A stretch of DNA of 64,000 nucleotides from Alligator mississippiensis (Eukaryota; Chordata; Crocodylia; Alligatoridae): NCBI RefSeq assembly GCF_030867095.1, contig NC_081825.1, positions 47,296,501-47,360,500 of the forward strand, given 5' to 3'. Both the position numbers and the translations under genes were made by a program. The notes under the pieces were generated by a model that worked only from the letters and a program-made list of their open reading frames with translations, did not search any database and was not told where the DNA came from. Shown here one piece after another: positions 57,236-64,000 of this stretch (the stretch's first letter is position 1; every line of letters begins with the position of its first letter).

Positions 57236-58194
57236 TACTATGAACATGTTTCAGTTGATGTTAATTTTGACTTTATCATTAATTAGTATTCATCATGCGT
57301 GCTCTTAAATAAACCTAACATTGACCTTAGCTTATATATATGTACACACACACATACACACACAACATAAAAATACTTTGTTTATTGAAAGTTAACTCAT
57401 TTTTCCTGATTTTTATCAAGGACACTTCTTTTCTAATTGATCTTAAGGGATAATGATTCAATAGTATAAAATTGTAAAGAAACAACTGAATCTAGGGCAT
57501 AAAGATGCCTTTTCATCAACCTGATTGCTTTTCAGTGGAATAATGGAAAAGGAAAACTTAGGAACTGGCTATAAATATTCTGATTACATATTAATGAACT
57601 GCAAGACTGCAAGAAACATGGAGTGGTTTACAACATAATTTATAAAAGCAGCTTCTCCTTATCTTTTAATTTTCCTCTTTGTTGTCATATTCTAACAGTA
57701 CAGTCCTAGGAATTCTGGATACAACTAACTTTATTTCTTAAGTAACTAATATTTATCATTACATTTAGATTGTGTTTACCTGTATGGGAGAAGGCAGGAA
57801 AGGATAGCACTTGAGGAACTAAGGATGCCTGTAGACATGCAAGAATTCTGCTCTGATGTGCTGTAATAACAGTGCATTGAAGCAGACTCAATTAATCAAG
57901 GCTGCTTGAATGTGCTAATTAGCATGGTCCAGCAGTCTGTGTCTCATGTATTTAGTGTCCCTCCACACCAAAATGGCTCCATCATCAAATGAGCTTTAGT
58001 TAAAGCTCCCCCCCTGCCATTGGTTCTTGAATTTTGAGTAATGCATTTCAAAACTAGGTCATTCAAATGTACACTATAGTCCATGCTCTCTGTAAGAATG
58101 TGAAACTAGAAGAAAGGAGAATGCCCCAGAGTAGTTCAGGTGACATTGCCTGACCTACCAAAGTTCTGAAAGTAGTAAAGAAAAATAAGGACAG

Positions 58195-58195
<1 letters not shown>
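57236..58195. other. Non-coding sequence
   Basis: No gene recognised. 57330-57366 is an imperfect TA/CA repeat. CCTGTAGACATGC at about 57828-57840 resembles one end of the MITE family at 34113, without a partner. Confidence 0.45.

Positions 58196-58242
<47 letters not shown>
58196..58242 (+). repeat. (TG)n microsatellite
   Basis: An uninterrupted TG run of about 47 bp. It produces the CVCVCV-repeat frame at 58197-58418, which is not a gene. Confidence 0.97.
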
Positions 58243-58244
<2 letters not shown>

Positions 58245-58794
58245 AACTATCTAGAGATCAGTGTCAGGAGTGGAAGGAAAGGAGTAAATCACAGAAAAAA
58301 AAGTCCTTGTTCCTTCAGGATTAGCACTAGGCAGTTGGCAGTGACCATTTTGGTAAATCATGTTACAAAAACACAAGAAGGGAGCAAAAGTGCTAATTGG
58401 GTTATGCTATGGCAGTGATTGATAGTGGTCTAACAATACCACCTGCATTTGCACTTATGTCTTAATTTTGAACTTCTTGAAGTTTGTCAGAGAAACAGAT
58501 AAATCAATAAGAGCAACATCCACAATTTATGAAGATCTGCTCATGAAATGAAAGAATGGGGTTAGAAGCCTTTTAGTTGAACTGAACAGAAAAAATGTTG
58601 AAGCATCAGTAGCTTCATTATTTACAAACACACAATAAAAAGAAAGGCAGTACAACTGACTACAATGCTCTGTAGTGCTTCCAGAATCCTTTAAAGTTTT
58701 TCTAGACATATTGAACATAACTGATATACTAATACTTTTCACCTTATATTTTCAATGTTCTGTATAAACCTTATGTACTTAGATTTTACAACAT
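58243..58794. other. Non-coding sequence
   Basis: Nothing recognised. Confidence 0.5.
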
Positions 58795-59180
58795 TACTGG
58801 GTGCATCTGCATGTGCATATTAATATGATGCAATTTACTCTGCCACTTATCCCACCAGAATGTATTGCTTCCAGGCACCACGTTTACCCATGCCTGGGAC
58901 TGCAGCATTTTGAGATGGGTCAGAGCATCCCCTGATGACGGAGGCCCTGGAGGTCAGCCTGTCAGATCAGGGCTGCTCCAACATGGCTCAACATGCTGTG
59001 GAGGGGTTAGCTGGGGCATGAAGGTGCTCCAGTGTGGGGGCTAGCTGGCAGGCAGCCCCCGCCTTGAAGTACCTTTCTGCCTCAGCCAGCAGGTCAACAT
59101 CTACATATGTGCTGCTGTGGAGTAAAAAATGCCGCAGCACGATAATACTTGTATTTGGAAGTATTACCAACATGATCATG
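58795..59180 (+). mobile_element. TIR MITE, 'GGGTGCATCTACA' family, copy 4 (partial)
   Basis: The left end TACTGGGTGCATCTGCATG is present. The interior GCTGGGGCATGAAGGTGCTCC and GTGTGGGGGCTAGCTGGC parallels 34350-34390 in copy 1. The right terminal repeat is not identified, so the right limit is an estimate. Confidence 0.55.
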
Positions 59181-59890
59181 TGACTGCTGGTAGCACCCAT
59201 GTTTTTTTGTTCCTCCATACCCCTAGTTAGTGCTCACGGAAAGCACCTTGGCCTAATTACACCCCTGCTGTTATAAGATGGCACCAGCAAGGTATCTGTC
59301 CTATATACAAGTATTTCAGTATTTTCAGAGTGATGGGAAGTCTACTGTTGTTTTTTCTCTATGGCTTGTTAGGCATTTATTATAAGCTGTTTCTGGACCT
59401 TTCTGGATAGGATAAGCTATATATCTAAATACTATTACTGCTGCTGCTACTATTAATATACATTGTATTATATTTCTAGAAAAAATTTAAAAATCACACT
59501 ACAGACAGGAAAAAAATAATACAATCTGAAATATTGTACTAGAAAACTTAGATGGAAATCATAGATAAAAGAAACTAATACACCAAGGAAAATAGTATGT
59601 GTTGTCTTAGAGATGATGACTACATAACTTAATGGTTCCTTCTATTCTTACAATCTATTCATCCAATTCAAATGTGCACAGTTCATGTATGATTCTTTGA
59701 TTATTAGAATCAATATGCTTTTACAATGGACTTCACTGGAAGGCAGTGGCATACTTTGAACCCTTTTTGAATTTAGTAATAATAGCCAAAAATCTTTTTC
59801 TGCAGTTTGGGATCTGCAATTATTGTTAGTGTCTCAATACTTCATAGGAAAATTGTGAGTATTAAATAGTTCTGCCTTGAGAGAGATGCA
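59181..59890. other. AT-rich non-coding sequence
   Basis: Nothing recognised. Confidence 0.5.
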
Positions 59891-60388
59891 TGTGGCAGGC
59901 TGTGGAGCCACAGGCTACACCCCAGCTGTGGGCAGTAATGCTAATTGCAGGCTGCTCAGGAGGAATGGGACAGCTGAGGGAGATAATTAACTGGCTGAAG
60001 GAAGTAAGAGACCTCTAGGGAAGGGAAGTTTGTGAAGGGATCAGACAGGTAGATGATGAGCGTGGGTACCCTTGATAGTGGTTACAGTGTTGGATCGGGG
60101 TCTGGGAAGAGATCCAGGGGCTGCATGACTGGAAGAAACTTCATCATGGCAGAGAGCTGAGTCACAGCTAGCCTGAGAGTTAAGACTGCAACAGGGAAAG
60201 AGCAGTAATAAGCCAGAGGCACTTTCTCAGGGGCTGAAGAGGACGTGGACCCCTCTATGGATTGTGTTTTTGTTAGGGTTTGAGAATTGACTGATATAGG
60301 AGGAGGTCTGTGGAACAGGCATGCCCTGAGAATAAAGGACTGTATCATGTTTCAAGGTGGTGTGAACTATAACTCTGAACCTGCTACA
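59891..60388 (+). mobile_element. Solo LTR (fossil), 498 bp
   Basis: It starts TGTGGCAGGC and ends CTGCTACA, giving TG...CA with short inverted ends (TGTGGCAG / TGTAGCAG). Perfect 5-bp duplications ATGCA flank it (59886-59890 and 60389-60393). AATAAA at 60331-60336, about 50 bp before the end, fits an LTR polyadenylation signal and sets the + orientation. No internal region is present. Termini of this type occur in Ty3/gypsy as well as ERV LTRs. Confidence 0.8.
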
Positions 60389-60393
60389 ATGCA

Positions 60394-61209
60394 AAAGATA
60401 GATGATTTATGAGCTTGTTTTGCCCTTTATCTTGAAGGTGAAATCCATACAGCCAAGCGGGTACTGGTTGTGCTTCATGGGAGAAGCCACTGCTAATCAT
60501 GGTAGAGAGAAAAAGATTTGAGAACTACAGACCATCAAGGTATGACTCGGGCTTGGGATTCCCGTTATTGAGAGAATGCATTATTAACCCTCTTAATGAC
60601 TCAAAATATGACTGATATATCAATATTTTCCCTTGTACTCTTTGGGAGAGGAGTAAGATGGGGCTTAGAAAATTGAGTTGTGAGGGGGGGGGGAGGGGAT
60701 GACAAAAACAACAAAAAGACTCGGCAAAAGGCAGGTCATTCCTCCTACATACAACAGCTTTATTCTCATGAACTGGAGTGCACCCTTTAGAGATACAGGA
60801 TTTCAAAAGAAACAATTAAAAATATTGTCCTTCTGCCAGTGAGGGCCTTATGGTAACATATTCCTTGTGGCAGAGATTGTGGTAACTTTACATTTTACCT
60901 TACATGCTAAATAGTACTTTATTGAGTAAGCTGCCCATGAAAGCTAGCATCTGCTCCTTTGGATTTATTTATATCTGGGCCAAGGTCTGATTGATTTGTA
61001 GATTTCGGGATAGATTTATGGCTTTGTTTTAAACTCAGCAAAGCTTATGGCAGCTTTGACTACTACTTCTTGTTTGCCCTGTTTTGTTTTCCAGTCTTTG
61101 GTAAAACAGCTGCAAAATATATTAGCCAAGCATATCATAAATACAGGCACTGTATTTCATATGTAGCATACTCCTGAATGTAACACTTTTCTTGTTTTTG
61201 AAAGGCCCA
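60394..61209. other. Non-coding sequence
   Basis: Nothing recognised. A G-run of about 10 lies at 60684-60693. Confidence 0.5.
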
Positions 61210-61700
61210 AGAAGGAAGAAAAAAAAAAAAGATCATACCTTGGAGTACAGGTAAGTACCTAAAGTCTGGGTCTTTGGGTCTGGGGCTGCATGTTTGGTTT
61301 GACTGTGGACTGATCCTGTGTGCCAGCCTAACCTGATGTGTTGGTTCTGGGGCCACATGCTGAGTCTGGTCCCATGCAGAGGGGCCAAATCCAGCTCACT
61401 TATGCTGGGACAATGTACCAGGGCTAAACCCAGCACACTGTCTTGGGGCTGAGCACCAGATCTGACCAATTCTGGGTCTGACGCTGAAAGTCAGGTTTGA
61501 CTGTACACTGACCCCATGAGGTGACCTGATCTGGGAGCTATGGCAATTAACACTACCACTGTTCTTTCACTGCCAAATCTCTGGATCCCTGGATATCGGT
61601 ATTTCTCTCATATAATGAGCCTCCAACATTTTCCTTCCCAAACCAGCTGGGGGAAATTCTGTCTTATATGAGAAAATATGGTATTTGGTTTGATACATCA
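61210..61700. repeat. Degenerate tandem GGTCTGGGGC-type repeats plus a repeat-like tail
   Basis: 61260-61530 consists of loosely repeated TCTGGG(G/T)C / CTG(A/G)TCC units without a fixed period. 61575-61690 (CTCATATAATGAGCC ... TCTTATATGAGAAAATATGG) contains mirrored CATATAAG/CTTATATGAG text. It is probably part of an unidentified dispersed repeat. Confidence 0.4.
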
Positions 61701-64000
61701 TACTAATCTATGTGCACAATAGATTTCTAAGAAAGCTGAATTTCTGCTGAAGGAGTCTGTTTTATCTCACGCTCTTAAATAATATCCACCAAAAGTAGTT
61801 TCTGTTAGAAATAAAATAATCAAAGTTAATTTATTTCAATGAATGCAGATTATAAAACTACTAAAATGTGCTCTCTAATATGCTACTAATGAAGTGAACC
61901 TGCTAAAATGGGGGGAGGGGGAACCAAAACACCCCACCCCAGTTACCTTAACTTTTAACTTCACCCTGCTTCCCAAACTCCAAAAATATTTCACTTCGAC
62001 ACCAATGCATTATGTTTCTTACTTGGTCAGATATCTGTTCAAACATATGTCCTACTAAGATAAAATCATTCAAGGACAGACTGTGTGAGAGAGATTAGTG
62101 AAATGTCTGAAGGTAATTGAAAGTTGGAAAGCAAAGGAAGAATCTGAAAACAGAACTCATTAACAACTCTTTTAGTTTTAGAACTCACTAGGATATATTA
62201 TGTGTCTGTACAATATAGATACATAGCACAAGGTTCAGAATTAATTTAAGCTCCTAGTGGTCCGAGAAGAAAGAAAAGCCTTATCCCCTTATGCATGTAT
62301 ATCTTTCTCTCTTTGCAATTCAATAGTACTTAAATAAAGAAGGGGGAAAAAAAAAAAAGACTTCAGCTCTGTGAGGTAATTACAAAAGCAATAGTGCATA
62401 GAAAGCCATAATATTTCTTGATCATCACATAAAAATTTTAGATATTTAAGTAAGGGATTCTTGAGACAAGATGACCCACGTTGCAAGAGCTTTAGATCTA
62501 TAATGCTTCCATGTTTCTCCATCAAGACAAACATCCATCCACAAACCTGTAACTAAGATGTCTGCGATTTTCCTCCTTTCCTTCATGTGAATGTAGAAAG
62601 ATAACCACTTTAGAATACACTAGCGTAAGGATTGTATTAAATTTATTATTTCTGTATCACTGACGTCTAACATAGAAGTTGCAACAAAGAAGTTCCCATA
62701 GTTCAGGTCAGGTTACCAATATGCTAGCTATTTTAGGTATGCATAAGAAGAGACAGATTATTGACTTTGAAGCAAATACTAAAAAGATAATGCATGAGGT
62801 GTGTATTTATTTATTAATTTTTTTTATAGAGAAAGATAGATATGAGAGAGATTTTTTTTTTTTTTTAATTATAAGAAAGATTAACTGTGTAGACCAGTAA
62901 TTAAGGCACTTGTTTGGAATGTAGCCAGTCTTAAATTCAAGTCATTCGTTCATGAACATCCTTATTCAAAGACAAATGACTCCAGCAAGAAAACCTGAGA
63001 AAGGCAGCCTCAGACTAGCCAGCAGCCTGGTGATTAGCAAACTCACATGGGATGAAGACTACCAAAACTGAGGTTGCCCCAATCTGAATTGAGCATATCA
63101 GTTACTTTAAAGCAGGGTCTTCCAAATCTTACCAAGGTGTCCTGTCCTACCAGCTTAGTTACTGGCTACACAGAAGTGGGTAGATCTTTTACTTGTTTTG
63201 ATCACAAATTTATTCTGGCACTGATTTTAAATAATGTTGATGATGATACTTCAAAACTAGTTCATTTCTCGGAAGTTCTTGATTCTGCAAATCTGCATTT
63301 GAAAAAACAAGCATTGTATTGAAGTTTTTGGCCCATTCTACCTATGAAATTTAATACCATTGAAAACACTAGATTTCTCATGCAAGTAGATGGTATCACA
63401 GTACAGATTCAAGTTTTAAATTAGCATTATTTCATTCAACTTATAAATTTTGTTTTTCCCTCTTTAATTTGCTTATTCTAATTCAATTAACATTAAGTCA
63501 AAATAAAACATTACACATAGATAAAGTGTATTTGTAGAATTATTAAATATGATTTTATGGGTTTTATTGATAGCTTTTAAAATGTCTCTTAAATTAATTT
63601 AATCCATCCACTCTATTCCCAAAAGGCAAAGTTTTTAGTACTATGTCAAGGCTTACTCAAGCCTTTAAACCTTCATTATTTTTGACACATTGCTGAGGCC
63701 AGAACCTTTGGTTCTAGAGGCTGGCAAGTAGAAATGTACAACTGAAATGATTAATTGATTTACTTCAACAAAACTAAGGAATGAATAGTCTTCTCTGACT
63801 AAGGTAAAGTGCAAAAAAACAAACAAACCCAGATTGCTGGTGCACACAGCACAAATAGCCACCAGTTTCAGATTTTCATGGGTGCAAATGAAATGCCCAC
63901 TTGTGTTGCACAAAATTCAGAATCTAATGTATTCTTGCTCTAGCAAACCTAAAATCTAAATAAATTGAGAATTTTATTACATGCATACATTTCAAACTGC
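61701..64000. other. AT-rich non-coding sequence
   Basis: No gene, RNA or clear repeat recognised. Poly-T/poly-A runs occur at 62346-62360 and 62850-62866. Confidence 0.5.

Noticed and set aside
58197-58418. Frame starting with alternating Cys-Val
   Set aside because: Translation of a (TG)n microsatellite.

Overview
The window is vertebrate nuclear DNA, most likely from a slowly evolving sauropsid and best matched to a crocodilian. It is AT-rich non-coding sequence studded with CR1-type LINE copies whose 3' ends carry the GGTTGGACTAGATGACC tail. Around these lie hAT and PIF/Harbinger-type non-autonomous DNA elements, Helitron remnants, solo LTRs, one MIR-like SINE and simple repeats. The species call is inference from repeat content. 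I recognise no host protein-coding exon, RNA gene or CpG-island promoter, so this looks like a gene desert or a large intron.

Layout. 1.2-3.4 kb: a palindromic element, then a non-autonomous Helitron with clean TC...CTAG ends. 4.4-9.7 kb: a hAT end fragment and the longest forward CR1 (ORF1 with an esterase-like domain, endonuclease, RT, long 3' UTR), split by a fully palindromic hAT element with an 8-bp target duplication. 11.9-16.9 kb: a C/G-rich MITE, a TA microsatellite, an unidentified 172-codon ORF, and a PIF/Harbinger-type element with TTA duplications. 17.7-19.7 kb: a CR1 3' end split by a second hAT MITE, then LTR-like repeated sequence. 22.3-23.8 kb: a hAT element joined to a palindromic element. 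24-31.8 kb: MITE fragments, a reverse CR1 fragment, a 100-bp exact copy of sequence from 4,320 bp upstream, a Helitron with a PIF1-helicase tail, a forward CR1 3' half and an old CR1-like tail. 32-39.3 kb: several terminal-inverted-repeat MITEs. 40-43.8 kb: a GC-rich LTR-type block and inverted-repeat elements. 45.8-50.3 kb: two CR1 copies, one split by a solo LTR. 51-60.4 kb: MITEs, the best-preserved reverse CR1 endonuclease-RT copy, a TG microsatellite and a second solo LTR. 60.4-64 kb: mostly unique AT-rich DNA.

No set of genes works together here. What the window does hold is a readable insertion history: CR1 copies are consistently older than the hAT and LTR elements inside them. The oddest single feature is the exact 100-bp duplication, which is either a templated insertion or an assembly artefact. 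I found no convincing new biological system.
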